64,000 nt of DNA from a virus: positions 1 through 64,000 of the IMG/VR virus record IMGVR_UViG_3300008110_000181, one strand, 5' to 3'. Position numbers and translations under genes: made by a program. This document shows, one piece after another, positions 26,501 to 38,600 of the stretch; within the stretch, counting starts at the first letter, position 1; every line of letters starts with the position of its first letter. The notes under the pieces were generated by a model. The model had not been told where the DNA came from. It searched no databases and saw only the letters and a program-made list of their open reading frames with translations.

Positions 26501-29500
26501 TCTGCCAATGAATTTGTATCTATATTCAATACTTTTGTTGTATTACTATATGATGTCTGTAAAGATTCTGTTTTAATATATGGATTAATATTGTATTTCT
26601 TTGATGGAGCATTAAAAGGACCATACTTATGATCAGGTGTTGCCAATCTAAATGAAATTAAATTAACACCATTGACAGATCCAACGACAGTTTCACCTGT
26701 TCTAAAGATACCGGTAGTTCCTGGTGTAGATAGTGTAGTATCTGTTGCAACTTCAATTAATTTTGGTGTAAAATCAACAGCACTATTGCTATCAAGGAAT
26801 TGGTAATATTGAGTTGATGGTTTTAAATTTGATACAGAAAATTCTGTATTTCTTGATCTCATGAAAGATTCATCTGATGAAGAAACTAAAACATTTCTAA
26901 TAGAAACATCAGTATTTGTTACTGTATCAAAAGTAACATTGGTAGATGAACTTGAACTATTAAATGACTGTGTATCTCTAGATTCTGAGACACTGCTTCC
27001 AATTACTGCACTACTTCCTGCTCTACGTGGGTTTGCTATTCGAACAACAGATGTGGATGAAGTTTCTCTGACAACTGGATTCGTAATGTCTTGTCTAAGA
27101 CTACCATTAAGATCCCTAGTAATAGTTCTACTGGAGTTATTTGTGATATTAATATTTCTATCTGGGAGCTGAATAGTTCTAACCCAGGTATCTACTGCTG
27201 GATTTAGATTAATAATACCGGTATAAACAACAACATTAAATGGATTTACATTCTCTACACCAGTTGCATATAATTGGGAAATCCAGTCAATTTCTTCATA
27301 TTTTAAAGTTACAGAATTGCCTGTTTTTTGAACATTTGCATCTAATAATTTAAAATCTTGTTGATAATCTAATGATTCATCGATGACATCAGTTGCTGGT
27401 AATACTCTGGATTTAATAGAATTTCTAGTAATTAATGGTATTAATTCTTTAGCAGATGGATTAACCTGTACATTTGATAATCCACGATTTATTAAACTAT
27501 TATTTCTAAAGTCATCAACGAAAAATCCACTCTTAAATCTATTTCTACCTTCACTATCTTGAACTTGAAGAGTTTGTGTTTGAACCTCTAAGAAAGATAG
27601 TGAAGTTACTCTTTCTAGATTTTGAACTCGGTTATCAATATAACCGATATCTCTCATGGTATATCTTCTATTATCTCTAAGTTGTATTACTGCATCTTGT
27701 GGATTAAACAAATATGGGGGCAACTGAATAGTTGCTATTTCCATCATAGCATCATTTTTTGTAGGAGCTTTTGGATTAATTGCAGATATCCCTTTTTCTA
27801 ATATAAAGTTTCCAGATTTATCTAAGTATAATCTATCAATTCTTGGAAGGTAAAAATCATAAGATACTGAGAATGATTCATTTGGTGTCAATAATAATTT
27901 TGGATCGGTATTAAAATTTCTGGATGAGAAATCAAATGGTGATGCTGAAGTTGTAGATGGATTAAAAGTTGAAACCCTAGGTCTAAAATCTAATATATCT
28001 GATGCTCTAATACCAGAAACAATAGATGGGATATCTGTGGTATATCTGTCCTTATCATAACTTAATACCGTAAAGACGTCCCCATTATCGTTAGATTCTA
28101 CAGTATAGTAATCATATACAACTAAAAGTTTTTTAGATGGTTCAGGAACATCTTTGTTTCTAACTATCTTAGAATAATCATAATATTCTTCTTTTTGACC
28201 CTTATCTAGAGTATATGATGATGTAATATCTTTACATTTACCCAAAGTTACTAACTCAACCTGAGTTTTAATATTCGATTCTTCAAATGTTACTTCTTCA
28301 CCAATTACAAATCTATCACTAGTTAAGTAAATAACTTCTAAAGTATTTGTTGGATTAGATACTTTTTCGACAACTCTTGCGACTGTTTTAGAAGATCCAC
28401 CAAGTATTAATTCTCCAACTATTGCATTATTTGTAACATTTGCAGTTGATGTAAATAAAATTCTATCTAAAGATGGAGATGATGAATCGTATGATTCAAA
28501 TACTCCCATAATTTTTACAACATCTGGTTTTAGTAACGATATTTCTTCATCTTGAACTCTTAAACCATAATATGGACTATATGTTAAACCATCGGAGATT
28601 GAGGTATTGATACCAGTTCCAGACTGTTGGAATTCTGATCTAGTTATTTCTAATTTTTCACTTCTTACATATTTTTTAATTTTATTCTTTACTCCAGACT
28701 TAACTAATGTTACATTTATTGTTGCTGAACCATTAGTCAAATTTCTAATCGTTAAAGTGTTATTTGTTACATCAACAGAATCACTAGATAGTGGTGCTAT
28801 AGTACCATTAGCATAAACTACTGAATATCTTTCTTGGTCGAATGAATCAAAAAATGCGGAAGTAATCCCTAAAGTCGAAGATACTGTAGATGCATTTAAA
28901 ACTATTTGGTTACTGGCAATAGTTTGATTTATTAACTGAGCAGAAATTTTTAGTGAGGATCCTGTAAGACCTACACTTGCAATATTTTTATGCGGTAATA
29001 TGCTGTAGAGATAAGAATCGGATGGATTTCTTATAATCGTTGCAGATGGGAATGCATCAACTTGTATAGTACTCGTTGGTAAATTACCTTCAAAAACACC
29101 AGAAACTGATGGACTTATTGCAGAAAGTTGGAATGATGAACCATCTGAGGAAACTGCTGAAATTCTATTATAGGTTTCTGTAGAAAATCCTGGTTTTTGA
29201 TATCTAACAATGGTACCGGTTCTAACATTAAAGAACTTTCCTGGACAAGTTACAGTTGATATACCTCCTTGTGCTGTAGATATGGAGACATTTGTAATTC
29301 CACCAAAAAATCTAAATCTCTCTAATACTGCATCGGCAGTAAATGTTGGAATACCAACAGCACCAAATACATCTTGCTTGAATGATTTTATGCTTTGAGT
29401 ATTGTATACTGTAGCAGAATTGATTGTTCTTGGAAAATCAACACCATTTACAATAATTGATTCACCGACCATGAAACTTCCAGAAGTCTGTCTAACATCA

Positions 29501-30993
29501 ATCGTATCGGAACCTGCAGCTGCAGATACAACATAACCATTTGCACCACTACTTTTTCCTTTGATATATGAAGATGCTGGTATTTCTGTTGAACTCGCAG
29601 ATCTATTTAATACTAATCTTGTATTGGTTTGTATATCGTATAAGTATAAATCATGATTTGTAGCTGCGTTAGAATATGCAGAGTCTGTTAAATTGAATGC
29701 ATATACTCTTGCGCTACCAATTCCAACTCCACCTGCAGCAAATTCGTCATATAATGTTACAACTCCTTTTGTTTGTGGAGTACCTTTAACATTATTAACT
29801 CTTATCAAATTCCCCATCTCAAAGGAAATACCAACATTAGATTGTGATTGAGTATCTCTTGGTTTTTCTACGTCTAAAATTGTTGATGAAACTTTTTCAA
29901 TATCATAACCTCTAACGTATGCTTTTCCCGGAGATACTTTTACACACATCAGATCGTTTGATGGTTTTGATCCTCCAGGGGTAGTTTCATTTGAGAAAAA
30001 TAACCCATTTCCACCTAATCTATCGTTGAGTGAATTGTGAATTGATGGGTTAAATGGATCAACTGCATAATCACCAGACTCTTCGTAAGTTCTTTGTGCA
30101 AGATAATCTCTAAATTTATCATTGGTGGATTTATTTTCTATCTTTTTAATTTTACCACCATCAATTCTCAATAATTCAATAAAATTACTGTCATTAAAAT
30201 CTGTTAATAATTTTTTATCTAACGTTAATTTAATTTGTAATCTATCTGCACCAGGTGCGGCATAGTTTTCAAATCCTTTTGCATTATCATAAATTGACTT
30301 ATCATCCTTTGGTGTAATAATAACTTCATCAATAGTCAAACCAACACGATAATTTGGTGTATTGCTATAATAATCTAGCATCAATATTTGTTTGGGGACA
30401 TTTACAAAATATCCTCTTACAAAATATACACCATTATTAATAAAAGCTGCTGAACCAATTGACGTGGCATTAAAAGAAATCAATGATGCAAAAGAAGAAC
30501 CAGCATTAATCGTGGTTCCTCCGTATGTAATATTCTCATTGATTGTCAGATCTTCACCATCACTAAACTGTCTAAAAATAAAATCATTATCAGAATCTAA
30601 GTATTTTACATAAATTGTTGGATCTAATACTGTATTACCATTAGGAATTTCTACATGTTGTATAGTTGCAGTTATTCCAGAAACAGAACCAGTAATTTTT
30701 TTACCAACTAAATCTTCTAGATATAAAGTAATGTCTGTTCCAGCATTTGTTTGATTTAACTTTACTGCATAGAACTGACCGTCATATATTAAATTTCCGG
30801 GGATAACTACAGATCCCTCTTTAAACATATGACTACCAAATGTTTCTATTTGGTTTTGTAATAAAGATTGTATAGACGTTAATTCTCTGGCTTGAACTGG
30901 CCTTCCTGGATTAAATAAAATCTTATAAAAATTTTTATCAGAACTGAAATCGTCGTAATATGGACTAATATTTAAATTTGTTTTTTGTGCCAT
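23548..30993 (-). CDS. 2481-residue DUF4815-type tail/baseplate protein
   Basis: The N-terminus MAQKTNLNISPYYDDFSSDKNFYKILFNPGRPVQARELTSIQSLLQNQIETFGSHMFKEGSVV is the DUF4815 signature. It is a long beta-rich protein in the place where T4 has the gp9-gp12 baseplate and fibre genes. Further features are Ser/Thr-rich linkers, GxGY-type repeats near residues 1880-1960 (TSGGTNY, ATGTGYKIGDVVGI) and a C-terminal jelly-roll-like domain. I infer a peripheral baseplate protein connecting fibres. The length is unusual but the frame is intact. Confidence 0.85.
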   Translation of the reverse strand: MAQKTNLNISPYYDDFSSDKNFYKILFNPGRPVQARELTSIQSLLQNQIETFGSHMFKEGSVVIPGNLIYDGQFYAVKLNQTNAGTDITLYLEDLVGKKITGSVSGITATIQHVEIPNGNTVLDPTIYVKYLDSDNDFIFRQFSDGEDLTINENITYGGTTINAGSSFASLISFNATSIGSAAFINNGVYFVRGYFVNVPKQILMLDYYSNTPNYRVGLTIDEVIITPKDDKSIYDNAKGFENYAAPGADRLQIKLTLDKKLLTDFNDSNFIELLRIDGGKIKKIENKSTNDKFRDYLAQRTYEESGDYAVDPFNPSIHNSLNDRLGGNGLFFSNETTPGGSKPSNDLMCVKVSPGKAYVRGYDIEKVSSTILDVEKPRDTQSQSNVGISFEMGNLIRVNNVKGTPQTKGVVTLYDEFAAGGVGIGSARVYAFNLTDSAYSNAATNHDLYLYDIQTNTRLVLNRSASSTEIPASSYIKGKSSGANGYVVSAAAGSDTIDVRQTSGSFMVGESIIVNGVDFPRTINSATVYNTQSIKSFKQDVFGAVGIPTFTADAVLERFRFFGGITNVSISTAQGGISTVTCPGKFFNVRTGTIVRYQKPGFSTETYNRISAVSSDGSSFQLSAISPSVSGVFEGNLPTSTIQVDAFPSATIIRNPSDSYLYSILPHKNIASVGLTGSSLKISAQLINQTIASNQIVLNASTVSSTLGITSAFFDSFDQERYSVVYANGTIAPLSSDSVDVTNNTLTIRNLTNGSATINVTLVKSGVKNKIKKYVRSEKLEITRSEFQQSGTGINTSISDGLTYSPYYGLRVQDEEISLLKPDVVKIMGVFESYDSSSPSLDRILFTSTANVTNNAIVGELILGGSSKTVARVVEKVSNPTNTLEVIYLTSDRFVIGEEVTFEESNIKTQVELVTLGKCKDITSSYTLDKGQKEEYYDYSKIVRNKDVPEPSKKLLVVYDYYTVESNDNGDVFTVLSYDKDRYTTDIPSIVSGIRASDILDFRPRVSTFNPSTTSASPFDFSSRNFNTDPKLLLTPNESFSVSYDFYLPRIDRLYLDKSGNFILEKGISAINPKAPTKNDAMMEIATIQLPPYLFNPQDAVIQLRDNRRYTMRDIGYIDNRVQNLERVTSLSFLEVQTQTLQVQDSEGRNRFKSGFFVDDFRNNSLINRGLSNVQVNPSAKELIPLITRNSIKSRVLPATDVIDESLDYQQDFKLLDANVQKTGNSVTLKYEEIDWISQLYATGVENVNPFNVVVYTGIINLNPAVDTWVRTIQLPDRNINITNNSSRTITRDLNGSLRQDITNPVVRETSSTSVVRIANPRRAGSSAVIGSSVSESRDTQSFNSSSSSTNVTFDTVTNTDVSIRNVLVSSSDESFMRSRNTEFSVSNLKPSTQYYQFLDSNSAVDFTPKLIEVATDTTLSTPGTTGIFRTGETVVGSVNGVNLISFRLATPDHKYGPFNAPSKKYNINPYIKTESLQTSYSNTTKVLNIDTNSLAEEAQGRYTGYLTKGMLLIGQTSGAIAYVKDLRLVSDNYGDLIGTFFLRDPNSTPVPTVRIPTGTKTFKLTSSPTNELGIPGSNSISFAEVAYSSDGTLNQWENEVTAITNNLTTQTVTNLNLSLTTNLTTITRNTQNTVAQFFDPLAQSFTVGGSVEAPGENDSIDDINGAFLTSVGLFFAKKDDGNAPVRVEIRTVDLGTPTRIVLGKSVTLRPSDILISDDGEIETKVTFPEPIYLAPNNEYAVVVISAHSDKYEMWIATMGEASKKTQSLPITESVIYSKQFSMGSLFKSQNGSIWTANQYQDLKFKLYKAKFTAETGTAFFTTPPLNQSNGYIARLNNNPIRTLPKTATLGISTVLTASNATLVNDILKVGRKISGTKPNTYGYIVGVGCSVTQTVITSGGTNYPASSTLINLDTTNIIGRGSGLKLTVTTNSSGAITGIAATTATGTGYKIGDVVGIVTTLGRDARVSISSISGVDTLYLSGIQGESSSFGVGAGVSFYPDNFPSSTIVSLATTTIRSFVPDGGVNSGNYFRLEHFDHGMYSGIDKVRIANVESSYSPTSLSAELSISESNTVSVANTSIFTTFEGIPVGAGNTGYILVGQEIIGYSAVGNGSLTISNSPSGRGIDQSLITLHDKDSLVYKYELNGVSLRRINKDHDMSLTGIGIDNYHIEVSRTGNGANRSSDGSTTSAPELSFIDESSYGGSKVEASENINYSSLVPSYDLLTPGADTSVNAFIRTVSGRSANGTENAFVEQVSEPVQLNAVNTLGSMRIVASEINEKNQPGLAKLLRNKSFVTGITLNTQNSNLSPIIYLDNAITEFRCSRLNVPITNYVTDNRVNSINNDPHAAVYVSNTVNLAQPATTLKVILSAYRHASADFRVLYSLIRADSDGIPQTFELFPGYDNLRSVSDQGFLVLDSSKNTGRPDRYVQPSLDNEFLEYEFTADNLDLFVGYTIKIVMSGTDQSRAPRIKSLRTLAIR

Positions 30994-30998
30994 TTTGC

Positions 30999-32561
30999 TT
31001 AAAATTCCAGAATAATTTTAACGTCTTCTTTTTGTCTAAGATTTCTTGCCACCAGAGGTCTATTATCGATGTAAATAACATCTCCTGACTTTTTATTTAT
31101 CTCTGGTTCTGCAAGTCCATTTGTAAATAATACTCCTAGATCTATTACTTTATTTCCTACTGTAACTTTATTATCATTAAATGAAGTATTGATTGGTGCA
31201 TTAAAACCAGATGTTATAAAAAAGATATTGTTTGCGGATGATTCAAATTCGTTAATTTTTGATTTTGTCGTAATATTCGAATTATCAGTCTCATTAGACT
31301 TATTTGGATAATATAATGATCTATCTCTGAAATACTTTAGAACTAATGTATCACTATCATATGATGCTACATATCCTCTAGCAATTGTTCCATCAGATCT
31401 AGTTTGATTTATTTCTTCACCAATTACTGGTTTTTGACCAATAGAATTTAATTTTATTGAATACAATCCAGAAAAAGCATTTTCATCAAAAATAGTACTA
31501 GATGCACCATATTTTGGATTTTTTAAAATACCAATTTGAGCAAACTTAGTGTCAATCGGAACATCTTTCGTTGAATCATCAAATCTTGCATAAATCAAAA
31601 CTCTATCAGCACCCAATTCTCTATAAACATCATATCCATGACCGTTAGAGGGTGGAATGATGGGTATTAATTTTGCATTTTGTGATAAAGTTCCTGTTCT
31701 TAGAGCACCCAGATCAACAATACCGTAAGTATAACCCTTCCCGCCTGCAGTAACAACGGCAGATTTAATTGAACTATTTTCTACCGTAACTAGTACCGTT
31801 GCTCCAGACCCATCACCATTAATTGAACAAGTATATGTACCATTAACATATCCATCACCAGCAGTATCAATATAAACTTTCTTGATTTGATTTTCTTCTA
31901 TTTCAGAATTGCCAGCATTTCGAATTCTTTGAATTTCACTATCAGTGTCAGTTTCCCAATTGTTAGGTAAGATTATATATTCTGTAGAATCAAACTTGAT
32001 AATGTCTGACGGAGAAACTGTAAATAAGTATTTCCAAACATAACCATCATTACTTGATCCAGCAGCAGAAGGTTCCGCATCAATAAATGATGGTTCATCT
32101 TGTGACTTATTTCCTAGTAAATTAGTACCAGAAGAACCATTATCAATGCAAATATAAACTCTATAGTTGCTGTTAATTACATAAAAATCCGAATCAAATA
32201 ATCTTGGTAGGTTGGAGTTAGGGGTTAAATTTGTAATACTATAATCATGACGATACATATCATATCTTGTATTAGAAGTCCAATTGACTTTTCTAACTAC
32301 TCTTCTAACATTTGCTGGTGTAATTTTTTTACCAAATAAAAGAGTATCTCTATAATGTGAAAGATACTGTAAATTGTCAGTTGGTGATGGTGGGTTTGAA
32401 TCCCATGTTGTTTCCGTACCTACAGTACCACTTGTTCTACTAAAACCACCATCATTAGGATTTGCTAATCCCAAAAAAACATAGTAGGAGTTAGTATTAA
32501 CAGAATCAACAAAATTTCCTGCATTAAATATTCTAAATTGATCTGTTATTATAGATGCCAT
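30999..32561 (-). CDS. 8: gp8 baseplate wedge protein
   Basis: Baseplate wedge subunit of 520 residues (T4 334). MASIITDQFRIFNAGNFVDSV, NSYYVFLGLANP, YDMYRHDYS, DFYVINSNYRVYICIDN and GYVWKYLFTVSPSDIIKFDS are diagnostic. Extra residues include two GxGY repeats (DTAGDGYVNGTY, TAGGKGYTYGIVDL). It lies between the giant and DUF4815 proteins. Confidence 0.93.
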   Translation of the reverse strand: MASIITDQFRIFNAGNFVDSVNTNSYYVFLGLANPNDGGFSRTSGTVGTETTWDSNPPSPTDNLQYLSHYRDTLLFGKKITPANVRRVVRKVNWTSNTRYDMYRHDYSITNLTPNSNLPRLFDSDFYVINSNYRVYICIDNGSSGTNLLGNKSQDEPSFIDAEPSAAGSSNDGYVWKYLFTVSPSDIIKFDSTEYIILPNNWETDTDSEIQRIRNAGNSEIEENQIKKVYIDTAGDGYVNGTYTCSINGDGSGATVLVTVENSSIKSAVVTAGGKGYTYGIVDLGALRTGTLSQNAKLIPIIPPSNGHGYDVYRELGADRVLIYARFDDSTKDVPIDTKFAQIGILKNPKYGASSTIFDENAFSGLYSIKLNSIGQKPVIGEEINQTRSDGTIARGYVASYDSDTLVLKYFRDRSLYYPNKSNETDNSNITTKSKINEFESSANNIFFITSGFNAPINTSFNDNKVTVGNKVIDLGVLFTNGLAEPEINKKSGDVIYIDNRPLVARNLRQKEDVKIILEF

Positions 32562-32578
32562 GCTAATAGTTTTTTATA

Positions 32579-32586
32579 TATTTATA
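32579..32586 (-). promoter_or_regulatory. late promoter TATAAATA for gene 8
   Basis: A perfect late box on the minus strand, 17 bases upstream of the gene 8 start. Confidence 0.72.
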
Positions 32587-32609
32587 AACCATTTCGATGA
32601 GTAACTATT

Positions 32610-35600
32610 TTATGTCAGTTGTTTTGGTAAAGCACCAGTATCATAAACCAATTTCAATCCAATAGATCTTCTTTGTACCGTTGGATATGTTGTCAATCCA
32701 ACATCAACTGTATTTGTTGTAACAGCAATTGAAACTGGATTAGTTCCTCTGGTAAATCCAGATAATCTTCCCCATGAAAATTTGCCAACTGGTCTTAATT
32801 CAGTTCCTGATGTAGAAAGACCTGCTATATTAGCATTAGAGTGTACGTTACATGTTATAATTCCAGCATTATCATCACCCACAACCCCAGACCAAGCACT
32901 TACATGATAAACACAATCTAGATAACTAGTTCCAATACCAACAACATTAGTATTAGAACTATTTGTGGCAGTTATACCATTACCAATTCTTGTATCATAT
33001 ATGTAAATTGGATATCCAGTAGATAGACCTGCTGTAACAAAAGTATCTGAATCTAAGTTATTAACAAAGAATTTTAATGCTTTTGAAGTTCCTATTCCGG
33101 TTGTAGTTCCTATGCCCGTAATTACTCCGCAGAATCCATTAACCGTAGTCACTGACTTAAGAGTTTCAATCAATCTTGGACCAGTGGTTGATAATCCTAC
33201 CGTGCTAGAACTTCCAACAATTAAGAGATCAAATGATTTTGCAGCAATTTGATTGTTATAGTTAAAGAAAGTTGCATTATCTACAAATATTTCTGTACTT
33301 GATGTTGTTATACCCGATATGACCTTTGCAGTTGGATAAACTTGTCCTTCAATAGAGTCTCTGGTTTTATATACTGTTTGTCCAAATACAATTCTATCTC
33401 TCTTTTGTTTGGTCCAGTTAATTGGTTTTGAATTAATTTCATCAATACCAGATCCACTGTACAAATCCGTTTCAATTCTATCAGCAAATTCTATATTTTG
33501 TACAAGTCTTTCGTTTTGCGTAATTGTATTTGGATATGCATTATTTTTGATTATTTGTACAGTATCACCTATTTTAATTGTTTGTGGAATATCAGAATTT
33601 AGCACACTATCTGAACCAATAGTCCCTCTATAGAAGAAAATTGCGATATTATCTTCTGGTTTTGGTGCGCTAGTGAATACAAATGTAGTGCCACCATTAA
33701 AATCATATGATTTGCCTGGTTCTTGTAAAATTCCATTAACAAAAATTACAAGCAAATTCTTCATATCCAGATCATAATTTTTATCTTTTTCAAAACTTAA
33801 TAACTGACCATTGTAATATAATGGGAAAGCAAGTCTAAATCCATCTTGATATGCAGCAATAGAATCAATGTAATCCAGATTACCAAATTGCCATAGTGCA
33901 AAAGAATCTGTAAATGTATCTAAAACAGTTAATTCAAAATTAGATAATGGTTCACTCAGTCTTGCATCAGTTACAAGTCCAACAGGTCTGATTACATCAC
34001 CCCTCTTAAATGAGTATCCAGGTCTTGTGATAGTGAAATTTTTGATACTAAACAAAGATCCTGGTGCAACAGTTTTAGTTGCAGGTACTGTTGCAGTTGC
34101 ACCATATGAAATTACATTTGCAATAGTTCCTGTAACAATACCAACATAAGATCCAATTGCTGATGCAACGTTTGCACACTCACCACTAAATGTGTACACC
34201 CCTGGTAATTGGGATACATCTCCAATAATAGTATTGTCAATTACTTGCACTTCAGTCGTATATCCACCTGTATCGACGACTTCATTTCTCATTACCTGAA
34301 TTGCAATATCTCTTGCTTGGTTAAATGCAAATATTGACTGCTGCTCTTCACCAGCCAGTAATGTTTGATTTGTTTTGTATATATTTGCTGCTTCCCAAAC
34401 TTGATCATTTCCACCAAATCTTAAATTGTATAAAACTGTTTCTAGAACAGCTTTGATGTCATCTGTACACTCTTTATTACCACCTGGTACTGTAAAACCA
34501 GGATAGTTTGCTAACATTCTACCGACCGCAATATCAGCAATAAACTGTAAGTTTCTAGAAATTAAATTAGCAGCATCATAGAATCTACCTCCAGCATAAT
34601 ATGGATTACTATCAACATCCAAACTTAGTACCAATCCAACTCCTGTTTGTGTTGTAGATCCTATACCAATACGGGAAACTCCTTGTACAGGTAGATTTGC
34701 GTAAGATGGGTCTGGAAGGAACACTTCACATGGTGTAATAGTGCTATAACCACTTCCACCAGTGTTAACTGTAAAGGAGAGAGTTCCACCAGCACCTACA
34801 TTGGCAGTTATAGATGCTATTGTACCACTATGACCAGATTGTGTTATGGCAACAGATACAGGTCCTCTATATCCAGAACCAATATTTAAATTATACCAAG
34901 GGAATACTGTACCAAAACCAATATATGTATGCGGTAATGTACTTGTCCCAACTTTTGCAGTAAACGTAGTACTTGATGCGACACTGACAATTGGGAAAAA
35001 TGTCTCCAATCTAGATACGGTATCTCTTGGGAAAAATGACGTAACCCCAGCATTAGATGGGCAAGTAAAACCTAAACCAACCAGTCTTACCAAATCACTT
35101 TCAGATAATCTATGTGGTTGTGTCGTTGTTATTTCAATTATTCCAGAGAAATTGTTATAACTTGCAGTGCTTACAGATACTGCAGTTCCGGTATATGATG
35201 TCCCAACAACAGAAGTAATTGTACCTGCAGCACTAACAATTGGTTTTACTATTGCCCCAACTAATGGTGCATAACCAATCCCAAGTGTTGAACCTATAGA
35301 GACTATTAAACCACCTCTAGGTCTGTCATTTTGATTAATATCATATTCAGATACAATATCAACTTCTGCACCACCTCCTGGTCTAATGCCTGAGAACACA
35401 ACACTCGTTATTCCAGCATTTTCTCTAAGTGCAAAATTATTTTTAGGGTTATTACTTGTTGTAGGAGTTTGGAATATGCCGTTGATTAATAGCAATCCAT
35501 TTCCACCACTTGTTCCTAGACCTACTGTATTTGCACTGCCAACTGTCAATGTAAATGTTCTACCGATTCCATTGAATTTTGTTGAAATATCATCATAAAT

Positions 35601-38600
35601 GATATTTGTAGTATAATCATTTCTTAAGAAAACTCTTCCTGTAAAATCAGACTTAATTGAATCTAAATTACTTTGATCTTTTTCTTCTTGAACATTGCCC
35701 TTTGGTGGGTCAGCAAAATATAAAATATTTTGGACAATGTTAAAAGCACCAACATTTACAGATACTTGGGCACCTGCAGAGTGTGAGGTTGAGGCAGTTC
35801 CTAAGTAACCTCTCGTTACTGTTACTAATGGATAAGTGCCAATTCCATTTACGGGACCAGTTGATGTTGTTCCAAATCCAACACTAATTACACCCATATA
35901 TTCATTATCAACTTTTATAATATCTTTAGGTACAATGGTGCTAATTCCAGTAACTTGGAAAGACGATTGACCAGCACCTATAGTGTTATTCAACTGATAA
36001 TATATTTGCTTAGGGAATATTGGATATTGAATTACATCGTCTATTGTTATTACACATTTTTCATTTTTCTTCTTCATTTCTAAAACATGTGCGTTACCTT
36101 CACCAGCAGATGTAAACGTAACGGCTGTTCCAGTTTTTGTGGTTGAAATTTGGAAAGAATCTTCCGTTTTATTAACAACATAAACTGTTGATGGTAAGAT
36201 CCCTGTAGCAATACCAGATTTATATGTTAATGCAACTGTTCCAATACCTATTATTGTTGATTTAGGTGTGTAAATTAACTCTTCATCTTCACTAAAGAAA
36301 TGCTTTGATGATTTAAATGTCCCAGTGGTTAAATCTAAATCGTCAGGGTCACTTGTATCAAATTCTCTAGCAAAAATTGGTAATTCATCAGAGAACATTA
36401 CAAAATCTGTTTTATTGATTCTTCCACCATTAAATGAGTTATAAAACTTGACAATTACGGAATCTCTTGTGAATGTTAATCCATTACTGTCTTTATAATT
36501 TAATGGTGGTGCAATATTAATTGCATCAGTAATAGTATACAACAATTTATTAAAACTTGATAATTTAACAGTTCCTGATAGATTGTTATCTGGATAGAAT
36601 GTCAAAATAACATTTCCACCGGAAATATTCCCACCAAAAGTACCTAACCCAAGTCTAGTATCATTTGTTGAAATACCACTAACTGATAAAAATGGTAGTT
36701 GTTTTACATATACTGAAGAACCATCATGAATTGTTAAAACTTGATGAACTGCTTTAGTAGAACCAATACTTACTTCTACTAGAGATTTGCTCGAATTAAA
36801 TAAGGTGTAATTGTATGAAGATACTACTAATGGATTAGTGGTTAATCCCGATGTAGCATATGAGTCGTATATTGCACTTCTCTCTGAACCATTTGGAGTT
36901 CCAGATGTTTTAAACCTATATGTCGAAATACCAATTGTTGTAGTTCCAAAACCAACAATATTTGCCTTAACTGAAACATTATTTTGGGAAGTTAGATTTT
37001 CAAAATCTAATGATAAGACATTAGAACTTAAATTGGCTGCAAATGATCCAATAAATCCAGCAGTATATCCATTTTCATCTGCACCAAAGTCATCAAAGTA
37101 AAATTCAGAAATAAAAGTATCACTATTATCATGAGTCACATATAACTCAGAATATTGCATCTTGTTACTAACAGTATCGGTTATATGTACAGATGCATGG
37201 AGAGATTTAAATACTGACGCATCTACAGATAAAATATTGGTTGTAAGACCAACTGTAGTGCTTAATCCAGATGTACTTTTTATGGAGTTAAATTTTGTAA
37301 TAAATCCTATCGAAGTTGATGCCACTCCAATTGCATTAGTTTGGAACGACTTTTGTATAAATTTAATATCATAATCCGTATTTGCAAAATCTACAGGTGC
37401 AAATCTTAAATTGACTTCAGTATTTTTTGTTTCTAAAGAAAACTCACCAATCTTTTCTCCAGCATATTCTGTAGATCCAATTCCTGCAGTGACAATTGTG
37501 CCTTTCTCTAGTAAGAAAGCATCAGATCCATTATTTACAACAACTAAATCTGTCAATTGAACTTTAGAGCCATCACTAGTTGATATTTTTACAAGAGCAT
37601 CCAAGTACTGAATATTGGATGTAGATAAATTGATTATATCAAGATATTGATTTAAATTTGAATCTAAATTTGAAAACTGTTTATTGATATTATCAATTTT
37701 TAAAACTCTATTGGTTTTGTTGCTAATAAATGGAGTTAAAAGTTTACTATCAAATTTTATAAACTTTGAATAACCATTAAATGAACCAATATCTTTTACA
37801 AGATCAAAACCATAAACAGTTTCAGTTCTTTGCTCAGTAATAATATCTTTTATTGCAATGGTAGAGTCTTCACTAGTAAATGTGAAATTACGTGATGAAG
37901 TTATGCCAGTATCATTAAAGTTTTTTGTACCAATCGTATGCAAGAAATTATTTACAACTGTTTTAGATTGATCATATGTAATAGGGCTCTTAATTGTATA
38001 TGATAAATTTTGATAATAATCATTATCAGGAACAACTTGTATGTCATTATTTAATTTACCGATATTATTTGCCCATCCAGTATTTGTTTTTGTTGCATAA
38101 TCTATCTCAAATTGTCCAAAATTCTCTCTAATTTCAGAGATAGTTACAATAGTTCCAGATTGTTTCCCAGTAATTTTTTCTCCAACATTTAATTCATATG
38201 AACCAAAAACTTTTATGTATGAATTATTAAAAGAAGTTACTTTTAAATCTCTCTCTATTCCATTTGAGAACACTTTTTCATTTAAAGCAAATCCCAATTT
38301 CTCCTTAGTTAATTCAAATTCTGGATAGATTTTTCTATTAACTATTACTGGAACAAAATCCTGAATTGTTTTTGGCGTCCCAACATCATCTGTTAATGCT
38401 GATGCGTCTACTCTTATTCTTGCTAATAAACCTGTAGTATTAAAATCAATTACCTTAAAGAACTTATAACCATAATTTTCAGAATTAAATCCGTTACCAG
38501 AAAGACTGGTATTTTTCTGAATACCTTCGATAAAGACTTCATCTCCAGGAGCAAAGGGTGCAGTCACAAATCCATCGGTTGGTTGTGAAATATAAACATC